From NCBI RefSeq assembly GCF_032854445.1, contig NC_088302.1, positions 19,713,338-19,777,337 of the forward strand: DNA of 64,000 nt. The letters run 5' to 3'. The translations under genes and the position numbers were made by a program. Origin of the DNA: Liolophura sinensis. Lineage: Eukaryota; Mollusca; Polyplacophora; Chitonida; Chitonidae. This document shows, piece by piece, positions 50,962 to 59,564 of the stretch. How positions within the stretch are numbered: position 1 is the first letter of the stretch; every line of letters begins with the position of its first letter. Below the pieces are notes generated by a model, which did no database searches, had not been told where the DNA came from, and saw nothing but the letters and a program-made list of their open reading frames with translations.

Positions 50962-51215
50962 GTCCAGAGTTTTTTTCGTGGTTGGCTGTGTCGTCGCCGA
51001 TGGAAACAGATTGTGGAACTTTACATTCGGTCACCTCATGCAGAAAGCATGAGAAAACGGAACAGCATTGTGTTCAGTATGGTTGAGTGTGAGGAGGAGT
51101 ATAACCGACAGTTGTCTGCCCTTGTCACTTGCTTCCTCAGGCCTCTTCGCATGGCAGCTAGCTCAAAAAAGCCCCCCATCACTCATGAGGATGTCAACTC
51201 TATTTTTCTCAATAG
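50962..51215 (+). CDS. RasGRF: RasGRF exon: IQ motif and start of DH domain
   Basis: The largest visible exon (254 nt), encoding residues 113-196 plus two bases of 197. It opens with a complete IQ motif, [14 protein letters not shown] (residues 113-126), which in mammalian RasGRF binds calmodulin and couples exchange activity to calcium. After IYIRSP-like linker residues, the DH (Dbl-homology) domain starts near residue 147 with conserved region 1, [17 protein letters not shown], where the acidic residues typically contact the GTPase. The exon ends with the family-characteristic stretch [20 protein letters not shown] followed by VNSIFLN. The acceptor is ATCAACAG at 50954-50961; the donor is TAG/GTGAGA at 51216, phase 2. 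This is the most strongly conserved part of the gene in the window. Confidence 0.97.
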
Positions 51216-51892
51216 GTGAGAAGATAAATTTCTTATGACACTGGAACAATAAGACAGGGAATCTGAATTAGGAAAGAAAATATTTGAATATCAGAAATGC
51301 AGAATTGATTCCGAACGTGCTCTTGAATAAAAAACTAAGCATTATATTTTGCCATTGTGTTCTCGGAATAAAATGCCAGTTTGACTTGAAATCCCTTGAG
51401 GGTATGTTTGTTCAGTGAGTGTCTTAGTCTACTCCACCCAAAAATCTGAGCACTGTGATATATTATGGTGCACGTGAGAGTGACATAAGTCAGTGTAAAA
51501 TTACTTGTGAAGTGCACTGTCTATATACATTTGGAAGATTAAGAATCCCAACATTACTATAAAGTTTCAGAGGATCAGGGGGGATAACTTCTGTCAGCTT
51601 GTTAACATTTGGGAGGTACATAAACAGTCCAGCCCAGACGTCAATCAACCTTTAGCTGTCTGACTTTTTGTCCTGAGTTTAACAGTTGTTTTACTAAGAG
51701 GGTTTTCTTCTCATTTTCACAGCTTTCATACCCTGTCTCAATCCCTTCAATTTTTCTGATGTGAATTACATGTTTGACACAGACATCCTATTACCTATCA
51801 TATATGTACACGCATAAAGATGGTCTTAGCTGTTATATTTAAAACTGTTAAGTTGGCTTCCACAAATATAAAGTATATTGTCTTTACATCAC

Positions 51893-51985
51893 ATCAGGGA
51901 AAGTTTGTCAGTAACTTTCCCAAGGTTGGTAGGTTTTCTCTCAAGCACCCTGGTTTCCTTCACCCATAACTTCACCCATAAAACT
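51893..51985 (+). mobile_element. Family C dispersed repeat, fragment
   Basis: GGGAAAGTTTGTCAGTAACT, GGTTGGTAGGTTTTCTCTCA and TGGTTTCCTTCACCCATAAC parallel the family C body. The fragment sits in the RasGRF intron upstream of the second DH exon. Confidence 0.4.
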
Positions 51986-52140
51986 GACCAGTGTTTATAT
52001 TCATTTATGTGAATTTTTTTTAATATAGCTTTTGACCTCATTGATGTAAATAAGTTTATACGATTCTGCAGTGGTCTTTGATATTATGAAAAGAATATCA
52101 GATGAAGCCGTGAAACTGTAAGTTATTTTTGTTTTTTCAG

Positions 52141-52220
52141 TGAAACCTTACTGTTTTTACATCAGATATTTCTGAAGGGGCTTACTGCCAGGCTGGAGAA
52201 CTGGCCCACTTTAGTATTAG
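52141..52220 (+). CDS. RasGRF: RasGRF exon: DH domain, segment 2
   Basis: Completes the split Ser at residue 197 and encodes residues 198-223 plus one base of Gly 224. The peptide ETLLFLHQIFLKGLTARLEN then WPTLVL corresponds to the DH helices just after conserved region 1. The acceptor is TTTTTTCAG at 52132-52140 behind a T-rich tract. The donor chosen is TTAG/GTGAGT at 52221, phase 1, because the next exon then restores Gly-Asp-Leu-Phe in frame. The exon end and donor are repeated four more times just downstream (52247, 52275, 52303, 52331). Use of any of these would run into an in-frame TAA right after the first donor (GTA TTA GGT GAG TAA), so only the first donor gives a full-length protein. 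Confidence 0.93.
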
Positions 52221-52350
52221 GTGAGTAAAATGTAACGTAGTATTAGGTGAGTAAAATGTAGCATGTAGTATTAGGTGAGTAAAATGTAACATGTAGTGTT
52301 AGGTGAGTAAAATGTGACATGCAGTATTAGGTGAGTAAAATGTAACATGT
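52208..52350 (+). repeat. 26-28-bp array repeating the exon end and 5' splice site
   Basis: AGTATTAG/GTGAGTAAAATG, followed by TAACATGT, repeats five times with GTGAGT at 52221, 52247, 52275, 52303 and 52331. The first copy is the genuine end and donor of the second DH exon (52141-52220). Spacing is 26 then 28, 28, 28. Every copy retains a strong GTGAGT donor. Confidence 0.95.
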
Positions 52351-52529
52351 TTAAGGCTAACTGTATACATGTATATGCATGTATATCTGTGTAATTAGGA
52401 ATACATTGGAGCCTATTTCACTGGCCATATTGGGCTAAGGTCACAATAATAATTTTTTTTTTTTTTTTCGAGCAGAACAAATCTTTTTTCACTGTCAGAG
52501 GATGGTATAAAATATGAACAGAACTGGAA

Positions 52530-52685
52530 AATTATTTGTGGGAAATATGAACCGTCTATGCAATTGTTCCTGATTAAAGACATATGAACATGGTATAAAT
52601 AAATAAAGTTTTGAGAATTCGTTTTTTGATTTTTTAGTCGGCTCTCCCGTAAAACACAAAATAAAACTGCTGTCGCCGGTCCAAA
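52530..52685 (+). mobile_element. Family F dispersed repeat
   Basis: Partner of the 13215 element with the same two ends in the same orientation. It lies in the RasGRF intron between the second and third DH exons. The whole stretch 52410-52840 may be one larger element, because loosely inverted CCTATTTCACTGG and GTTGTGAAATGGGCC occur at its edges. Confidence 0.5.
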
Positions 52686-53262
52686 AGTAATCTTGGGAAA
52701 ACAAAATACCAAGGTTGAATGAAGTACTACCACACTGCAGTATCAGCGGTGAAATTTTTTAGTGATTTTGTGCAGTATATTTGAGACTTTAGTGCATTAC
52801 ATTTCAGGGGTAAAGACGTGTTGTGAAATGGGCCCGTATTCTGTTAATTTTATTCTGAATATAGCTTTTCTAAATTAACATGATTACGCTGCATCCAAGA
52901 TACGTGATCACTCAGAAGAAAGACAATTCATAATCGTTTCTCTCACTGTACATGGGCATTCTATCGACACAGAGACTTGATATCATTCTCCATAGATTAC
53001 ATGGACATTTCCAAGCTTTTTTAGATGGGAGGTTGTCTCTCCCAGCCCACAAGGCCTTTGGAGTTATGCCTTTGTATTTGTGGCCATTAAAGACACTGAT
53101 TACACTGAGCTCCTGGCAACATACAGAGGAGTTAATGAAATCCATGGATACTTGTGAACATTACATAGCTTTATGCAGCTTTTTATACAACTTGCGTGTG
53201 TATGTTTGGTTATGGTATACATTGCACAGACTGAAGTAAAATTATGGCAGTTGTATAGCAGA

Positions 53263-53787
53263 TAAATTTCTGTATTTCCAAGTGACTTCTTTGACATGTT
53301 ATTGCCTGTATTGTGAATATACCAAGTGTAAATTTCTGTATTTTCAGGGGACCTCTTTGACATTCTATTGTCTGTACTGTGTGTATACTAGGTGTAAATT
53401 TCTGTATTTCCTGGAGCCTTCCTTGACATGTTATTGCCTGTACTGTGTATATACCAGGTGTAAATTTCTGTATTTCCAAGTGACTTCTTTGACATGTTAT
53501 TGCCTGTACTGTGTATATACCAGGTGTAAATTTCTGTATTTTCAGGGGACCTCTTTGACATTCTATTGTCTGTACTGTGTGTATACTAGGTGTAAATTTC
53601 TGTATTTCCTGGAGCCTTCTTTGACATGTTATTGCCTGTACTGTGTGTATACCAGGTGTAAATTTCTGTATTTTCAGGGGACCTCTTTGACATGTTATTG
53701 CCTGTACTGTGTATATACCAGGTGTAAATTTCTGTACTTTCAGGGGACCTCTTTGACATGTTATTGCCTATGCTGTGTATATACCAG
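53263..53787 (+). repeat. 66-bp array derived from the third DH exon and its acceptor
   Basis: Eight 66-bp units starting TAAATTTCTGTATTT. The eighth runs into the genuine exon. Three unit types, by the bases after TATTT, are CCAAGTGACTT, TCAGGGGACCT and CCTGGAGCCTT, in the order 1-2-3-1-2-3-2-exon. This gives a 198-bp higher-order duplication. Units 2, 5 and 7 keep an AG acceptor at the true exon position. Units 3, 4, 6 and 7 end CCAG/GTGTAA, a donor-like site that the true exon lacks (CCAG/GAGTAT). A 212-codon open frame across the array is out of frame with the gene and is repeat-derived. Confidence 0.95.
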
Positions 53788-53937
53788 GAGTATGTGCGTA
53801 ACCACCACTACAGCCTGCAGGTGCTTGCTGAGTATAAGCAGAAGGCCGAGTTTAACAGTTTGCTCAAGCGCTACGAGGAAAAGCCTGTGTGTGAGGGACG
53901 CACACTGGACACCTTCCTAACTTATCCTATGCATCAA
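53744..53937 (+). CDS. RasGRF: RasGRF exon: DH domain, segment 3
   Basis: Completes Gly 224 and encodes residues 225-288: [19 protein letters not shown], then [40 protein letters not shown] and YPMHQ. It corresponds to the central helices and conserved region 2 of the DH domain. The acceptor is CTTTCAG at 53737-53743; the donor is CAA/GTAAGC at 53938, phase 0. The exon start is chosen because the leftover G from the previous exon plus GG gives Gly, then Asp-Leu-Phe as in the family. The upstream 66-bp array contains seven more or less intact copies of the acceptor and the first 44 exon bases. The nearest copy, 53678-53721, differs from the true exon start at only two of 44 bases. Confidence 0.95.
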
Positions 53938-55179
53938 GTAAGCCCTGCCCTAAGTGATTTGGCTAATATGAGATTGTTTTAATTACACAGAGTTTCAGTA
54001 GACCCCTCCTCTACACCCCTGCATTTGTAAACCTGAGTGGGGATGAATAAATTCGTCCCCTCCTCCCCGACCTATCGTTGGGTTTTCCTATATAAGAAGA
54101 AAATCAATATATACGCTGTTGTTTTTATACATTTATTGAAGCTACAAGTATCTGAAATGCTACATGTATATTATCAACTTTAAGGTCACCCCACTCAGCA
54201 GGTTAATTAAATACGTTGTGATGCCTATGAAATTGGTGATCATTTGGCAAAAACAACAAAACTGCAGCACTGGTTTGCAAACACGTTTTTTGGGGAATGT
54301 AGTCTAGAATGCCTAAGAAAATGATTTGTGATGAAAATTAAAATGTGCATTATGTATATGCTTTAGGCATTGTTGAGGTGATGCATCTTACATGTAGTTC
54401 ATGTTGTGAACAAAATATTATTGGTCGTGTAATTTCTGTACTTTTGCATACAACATGTGAAAAAGAAGAAAACATTTTTTTGTATTTTTGATGAAGGTGG
54501 GAAGAGGCAGTGGGGGGGGAATGGCGGGTACATGTTATTGCATATGCAAAATAATATGTTTTCAAATAAATTGCAGTAAAATTGGCTGTGGAGGTGGTTA
54601 CTATTTCATTATTATTGAAAACATATATATATATAATTTTAAAGATAACAGTTTTTAAAAACATGCTATAATATGAAAATATGCCGTAAGGTCACTGGGA
54701 ATTAGGTCTGCACCAGATCTTATTTAGTGCATGTCATCTGAAAATTTTCCAGGTGGCACATTTTGTTTGGTTTTGATTGATTCATCCATCTTACAAGGTC
54801 ACTTTTGAGTTAATTTCTTCTCTGAACAACTGAAGTGAAAGCATCAAACATCAAAGTGAAGCATTTTAAGGCCTTCAAGTGCTCTTGAATGTGCAGATTT
54901 ACGTGCTACACTTTAGCTAAAGTACAGTAAACTTATTCTACCAACTTATTATGTGGTGCCAGATGTTGCTTAATGAGGACAGAAATAATATAGACTCCCT
55001 TGGGGTTTTATGAAATTTTTATTGTGTGCATATGGATGGGGCAGATTACATGTTTAAATGAGTAGAGTGTATCCTCAAGCATTGAGAACCCCGAATGAGT
55101 ACTGCAGCTGTCTGCAAATGGCATAACAGATGTGTTCATTCCTTATATAATGCTGCACTGACTGAAAATATGCAAAACG

Positions 55180-56130
55180 GTTACGATGAATGGATGATGC
55201 AGAGATGATGTACAGGTGATGTACGGATGATGTATGGATGATGTATGAATGATGTATGGATGATGTATGAATGATGTACACATGATGTAGAGACGATGAT
55301 GTACGAATGATGTACGGATGATGTATGAATGATATACAGATGATGTACGTATGATGTATGAATGATGTACAGATGATGTACAGATGATGTAGGGATGATG
55401 TACAGACGATGTACAGATGATGTGTGAATGATGTACGGATGATGTATGAATGATATACAGATGATGTACGGATGATGTACATATGATGTATGAATGATAT
55501 ACAGATGATGTACGAATGATGTATGGATGATGTATGAATGATATACAGATGATGTACAGATGATGTAGGGATGATGTACAGACGATGTACGGATGGTGTG
55601 TGAATGATGTACGGATGATGTATGGATGATGTATGAATGATGTATGGATGATGTATGAATGATGTACACATGATGTAGAGACGATGATGTATGAATGATA
55701 TACAGATGATGTACGGATGATGTATGAATGATGTACATATGATGTACAGACGATGTAGGGATGATGTGTGAATGATGTATGGATGATGATGTACGAATGA
55801 TGTACAGTTGATGTACGGATGATGTACATATGATGTATGAATGATATACAGATGATGTACGGATGATGTATGAATGATGTACAGATGATGTAGGGATGAT
55901 GTACAGACGATGTACGGATGATGGGTGAATGATGTACGGCTGATGTATAGATGATGTATGAATGATGTACCGATGATGTAGGGATGATGTACAGATGATG
56001 TAGGGATGATGTACAGATGATGTATGGGTGATGTGTGAATGATGTACGGCTGATGTACAAATGATGTATGAATGATGTACGGATGATGTACGGATGATGT
56101 ACAGATGATGTACAGATGATGTATAAATAT
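55180..56130. repeat. 12-bp minisatellite, GATGATGTAnnn, about 79 copies
   Basis: Units GATGATGTACAG, GATGATGTATGA, GATGATGTACGG and relatives repeat almost continuously, with a few three-base inserts (GATGATGATGTA). The period is a multiple of three, so the minus strand is open for 376 codons, giving His/Ile/Tyr/Ser/Thr-rich repeats such as HHPYIIHTSS. It lies in a RasGRF intron, has no splice or start context, and is not called as a gene. Confidence 0.95.
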
Positions 56131-56164
56131 AGCATTAGTTATTAGATTGTTTAGGTGAGTTTTG

Positions 56165-56250
56165 GAGCAGGTTGTGGCCATGAGATTAAGGTGCTTGCCT
56201 TTCAATTGCTAGGACTCACTAGATGCAGGTTCATTCCCGGCTTTGGACAT
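56165..56250 (+). mobile_element. tRNA-like sequence, possible SINE head
   Basis: GTTGTGGCCATGAGATTAAG then GATGCAGGTTCATTCCCGGC resembles the A-box/B-box arrangement of a tRNA-derived element. It directly follows the 12-bp GATGATGTA array. No tail is recognised. Confidence 0.35.
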
Positions 56251-56420
56251 GCATTTTGTACATGTCGATTACCTTGCTCTCACTGTGATAACAAGCTATC
56301 CACGATGCTTATGTGATCTTTAATTTGCGCAGTCTAGCATTTGTTGAAAGACCACTTGTCTTGTCAACAATATGGAACTTTCATGTTTTTAACTTGAAAT
56401 TTTTTATTTATAAATGTGCT

Positions 56421-56640
56421 TACCATCATTCTTCTGATTTGTGGGATGTCTGGCCTGCTATTTTTAGCCTATACAGATGTAATTATGGCAGGAATACAGT
56501 TTGTCTTTTCTCACATTGCTGATCCATCCATTAAACAACATGTACATTTCCTTGCTTTTCAAAAAAAAAAATGGATAAGAAATGTAATTTTCACCTTTCT
56601 GCACTACTAATATCTGTCCTTGGAAAGAAGAATTGTGGTA
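56421..56640. mobile_element. MITE family D, diverged copy in RasGRF intron
   Basis: TA-CCATCATTCTTCTGATTT at the left and GAAAGAAGAATTGTGG-TA at the right are inverted and TA-flanked. The interior keeps ATGTCTGGCCTGCTA, TTTTCTCACAT, AAACAACAT, ATAAGAAATGTAATTTTC and ACTAATATCTGTCC in the family order. It ends 81 bases before the next coding exon. Small reading frames on both strands here belong to the element and are not genes. Confidence 0.75.
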
Positions 56641-56721
56641 TATATCGTTTGCCATCCACCTGTATCAGTGTAAACAAGTGTTGTAAATATCTTATTTGTG
56701 TTTTTTTTTTTTACCTTGCAG

Positions 56722-56832
56722 GTACCTCGTTACATTATCACTCTTCACGAGTTGTTAGCTCACACGCCACATGACCACGTAGAGCGAGAGAGCCTGGAGT
56801 ATGCTCAGAGTAAACTGGAAGAGCTCTCTAGA
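56722..56832 (+). CDS. RasGRF: RasGRF exon: DH domain, segment 4
   Basis: An in-frame 111-nt exon (phase 0-0) encoding residues 289-325: [20 protein letters not shown] then [17 protein letters not shown]. The PRY...L.ELL.HTP pattern is typical of DH conserved region 2/3 helices in the RasGRF/Dbl group. The acceptor is ACCTTGCAG at 56713-56721 directly behind a 12-base T tract; the donor is AGA/GTAAGT at 56833, a strong consensus. Skipping this exon would keep the frame but delete a helix essential to the DH fold, so a skipped product should lack Rac exchange activity (inference). Confidence 0.95.
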
Positions 56833-57084
56833 GTAAGTCCTGTATTTGCATGTACCTGAAAACTTCTCTGCGTTAAATTTCTATAAATGACCTAAATTTT
56901 CATTCACGACTGACCCCGGGTGTTCCATACGTCTTTTAAATGTGTTTTGAGGTTTTCTTGTATGGCAGAATGATATCAGGCTGGAAAAATGTGTTAGTAG
57001 GTAAAGTAGTATATTTTGCTACATTTATTAAAATTGTACTTTTATGGACAAATTGTCACTTTCCTGTGGTTGTTGTATTTACCT

Positions 57085-57315
57085 GGCTGGTCCTGAAGTC
57101 GGTTGCCACATTTACCTGCCCTTTCCTGAAGTCAGTTGCCACATTTACCTGCCTTCTCTCTGAAGTCAGGTGTCACATTTTTCTGCCTCAACCCCAATTG
57201 TCTGAGTCAGTTAATTGTCGTATTTACCTGTGTCCCACCCTCCGTAGTCAGTTGTCATATTTGCCTAACCATTTGTCAGTTGCCATAGTTACCTAACCTC
57301 TCTCCCTGAAGTAAA
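57085..57315. repeat. Degenerate 30-40-bp tandem repeat
   Basis: CCTGAAGTCAGTTGCCACAT then TTACCTGCC recurs five or six times with heavy divergence (TCTGAAGTCAGGTGTCACAT, CGTAGTCAGTTGTCATATTT). Confidence 0.75.
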
Positions 57316-57824
57316 TTGTCATGAGCGTCAAAGTTTCCCGGAAAACTGGGGAGACACTCGTGGTGAGGCAAGTTGTTATATTATAGAAACTTCATTTACA
57401 TGTGTCTTATCTTAGTATGAAACCAGTGGAAAGTAAACGGTTTACTGAGTTATGTCCCTTTGATGGTGTATGTATTCAACTTGGCAGCACAAGATATAAT
57501 AAGTCTACAGAGTTAGACTTAATGAAATTTTACACATGGGTGATTCATGACAAGTCTTCTGGACCTTATTAGATTGTAGTTGGCATGACTGACCTTTGAC
57601 CTTTTTTGTTTAGTTCATAGCTCGTACTTTGTGTCTTATAACTGAACATAACATCTCTAAAACTGGCCTAAAATTCATACTTGATCATCGAGTACAGTTG
57701 AAAACAAGTCAACAACTTCACTGCTAAAAGCATTGCAATAGACTATCTGAATGATAGTGATTTGATGGCACATATACAGATGATGGTGTGTTTAATCTTC
57801 TGTTCACATCTGCTTTCGTTTCAG

Positions 57825-57942
57825 ATCATGCACGATGAAGTCAGTGAGACAGAAAACATAAGAAAAAACTTGTCAATAGAGCGGATGATTGTGGAAGGCT
57901 GTGACATCCTGTTAGATGTTACACAGACCTTTGTCAGACAGG
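57825..57942 (+). CDS. RasGRF: RasGRF exon: end of DH domain (CR3 helix)
   Basis: Encodes residues 326-364 plus one base: [20 protein letters not shown] then [19 protein letters not shown]. This is the C-terminal DH helix (conserved region 3), which packs on the GTPase switch region and leads into the second PH domain. The acceptor is CGTTTCAG at 57817-57824; the donor is CAGG/GTGAGT at 57943, phase 1, consistent with the following residue being Gly as in vertebrate RasGRF. The reading frame remains open into the intron to a stop ending at 58262, so intron retention would give a 106-residue low-similarity tail and truncate the protein before PH2 and CDC25. The next exon is not in the window. 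Confidence 0.95.
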
Positions 57943-59219
57943 GTGAGTTCCCCTTTTCTTTCACATACTGTAATAGAGGAGTTTCGAGTTTTGAACTCTT
58001 TTGTCCTCAAATGTCAAAACAGTCCAACTGTGTCAGGCGACGTGTGATAAATGTTTATAGGCAATCTTTGTTGACATTACTTTACCGATCACCTGTCTTA
58101 TCCTGTTCCAGAAGCACAAATGACGCCCCTTTCTCAAGTTCACAAGCTTTCAGCTTCTCAGTCTTTGACCATCATTCGTCTGGTCTAAATTACTTCTTGA
58201 AACTTTTTTCAGATGTCCATGTTAGTAAATGTGATCAAAAAATAGTTCCCTATCTTCTTTGACAGGTCACATGATACTTTTGGACTTTTCTACCTTTATT
58301 GATAAAAGAGTTCGAACTTGAAACTCCCATGTTGACCTGAAATTTTGCCCTGAACTATGTCCTAACAGGACCTTTCAGCATTAAGAGTTATATTGTATGA
58401 TAAGATAAAAAAAAGTGGATTTTTTGTAGTGGAATTTAGATCATTTACCAAGTGAAATAGTTTAAAATGAAAAAGTCAAATGAAAAAGAAATTGAAGTGT
58501 GACTAGAGAGTAGAGACCTCCACTGTAATTAAAATGTTTAAATTGCCACTCTACATACAAAACTCTGTATTTCTGTCCAATCCGCCAATGATGAATAATT
58601 GTGGAAAAAAAAATTTGATCCAGGCAGCCATTAAAAATTCAGTGGCTTAATCCTTGGGCTATGGCCAGTCACAGCTCAAAATTCCCACATAACGGTGTTT
58701 CATGAAACTGCTGACAAATAGACAGACAGACCACTTATTAGTAACAAAAACTTCCTTTGGCAGTGGTAAAAATGTGAAAAAACAACTTTTTTGCTTAGGT
58801 CTTAGCGCTTTCTTCATGGTGTTTCACTGTCAGTTTCTTCAGGGTTTGTAGGCAAACTCAATTATGTCTACTTCAGTGGAGATTTTGAAAACATTCAACA
58901 CAAAGCTGTACATGCAGGTCTTCTGGACCAATTTCAGTAGGTGCAAATCGAGTCAGAATCTCAGCTATTGTTTGTGCATTTTAAATATCATTTGTACATG
59001 TACAAACAAATTGTGATGTATATGTTGACCAAATAGACTTGTTTACATATTAAAGTACAGACATATATATACCTACAGTTTACAGTGGTATGTCTGCAGT
59101 TTTGCATGACATTTCCTGGAGTCTACTGTGCAGAGTTTTTTCCCTTTATTCAAATAATAGCTTTGCTAAGAGTTGTTTTATTAAAGTGATATATTTATTC
59201 CCTCATTTGGGATTCTTTA

Positions 59220-59360
59220 GAGGGGTCTGGCTGGCCAAGCAGTTAACGTGCTTGAGATCATGCCCAGTTTGTGCTGGATACCTCTCTACCTGTTATTCGA
59301 AAGATCTGCCAGCAGCCTGTGGATGGTCATAGATTTTATCTGCTTGCTTTCCTCTCTTTT
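59220..59360 (+). mobile_element. Degraded SINE family B-like copy
   Basis: A tRNA-like stretch GGCTGGCCAAGCAGTTAACG is followed by ATTCGAAAGATCTGCCAGCA and CCTGTGGATGGTCATAGATT, which parallel the head and central body of SINE B. The tail is lost. It immediately precedes the 58-bp array. Confidence 0.5.
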
Positions 59361-59564
59361 GTGACATCTGGTGTCTCCCCACCATCTAAATTCTTTCTTT
59401 CAGCCAGTGCTCCACAGCAGTAAATCCAAAGTCCTTAACTAGCATAGCATTAATTCCTACTAAATGCACTTGGCTACAAACTACATGGCTTTGCATTGCT
59501 TTTGTCCGGCTGTTCATGCAAGAGCTTGTACACAAAGTTCCCTTATAGGTCATTGTGAATTTGT

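Larger units (their letters stand above)
43342..57942 (+). other. RasGRF: Partial RasGRF gene, eight internal coding exons
   Basis: Gene-level entry. The eight exons are 43342-43448, 44668-44815, 46530-46610, 50962-51215, 52141-52220, 53744-53937, 56722-56832 and 57825-57942. They total 1093 nt, giving 364 codons plus one base. Intron phases run 2, 0, 0, 2, 1, 0, 0, 1, and every junction is AG/GT. Domain order is end of PH1, coiled coil, IQ, DH, which is the N-terminal half of vertebrate RasGRF1/2. These proteins are calcium/calmodulin-responsive exchange factors that act on Rac through the DH-PH module and on Ras through a C-terminal CDC25 domain. The start codon and first PH half are absent; I found no matching open frame upstream, so they probably lie before position 1. 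PH2, REM and CDC25 must lie beyond 64000. Orthology to RasGRF is firm from the protein. Which vertebrate paralogue is closer cannot be told and probably does not apply, because the paralogues likely arose in vertebrates. Confidence 0.95.

Noticed and set aside
53282-53920. 212-codon plus-strand frame
   Set aside because: Runs through the 66-bp array in a frame different from the real exon (53744-53937) and mistranslates the DH coding sequence.
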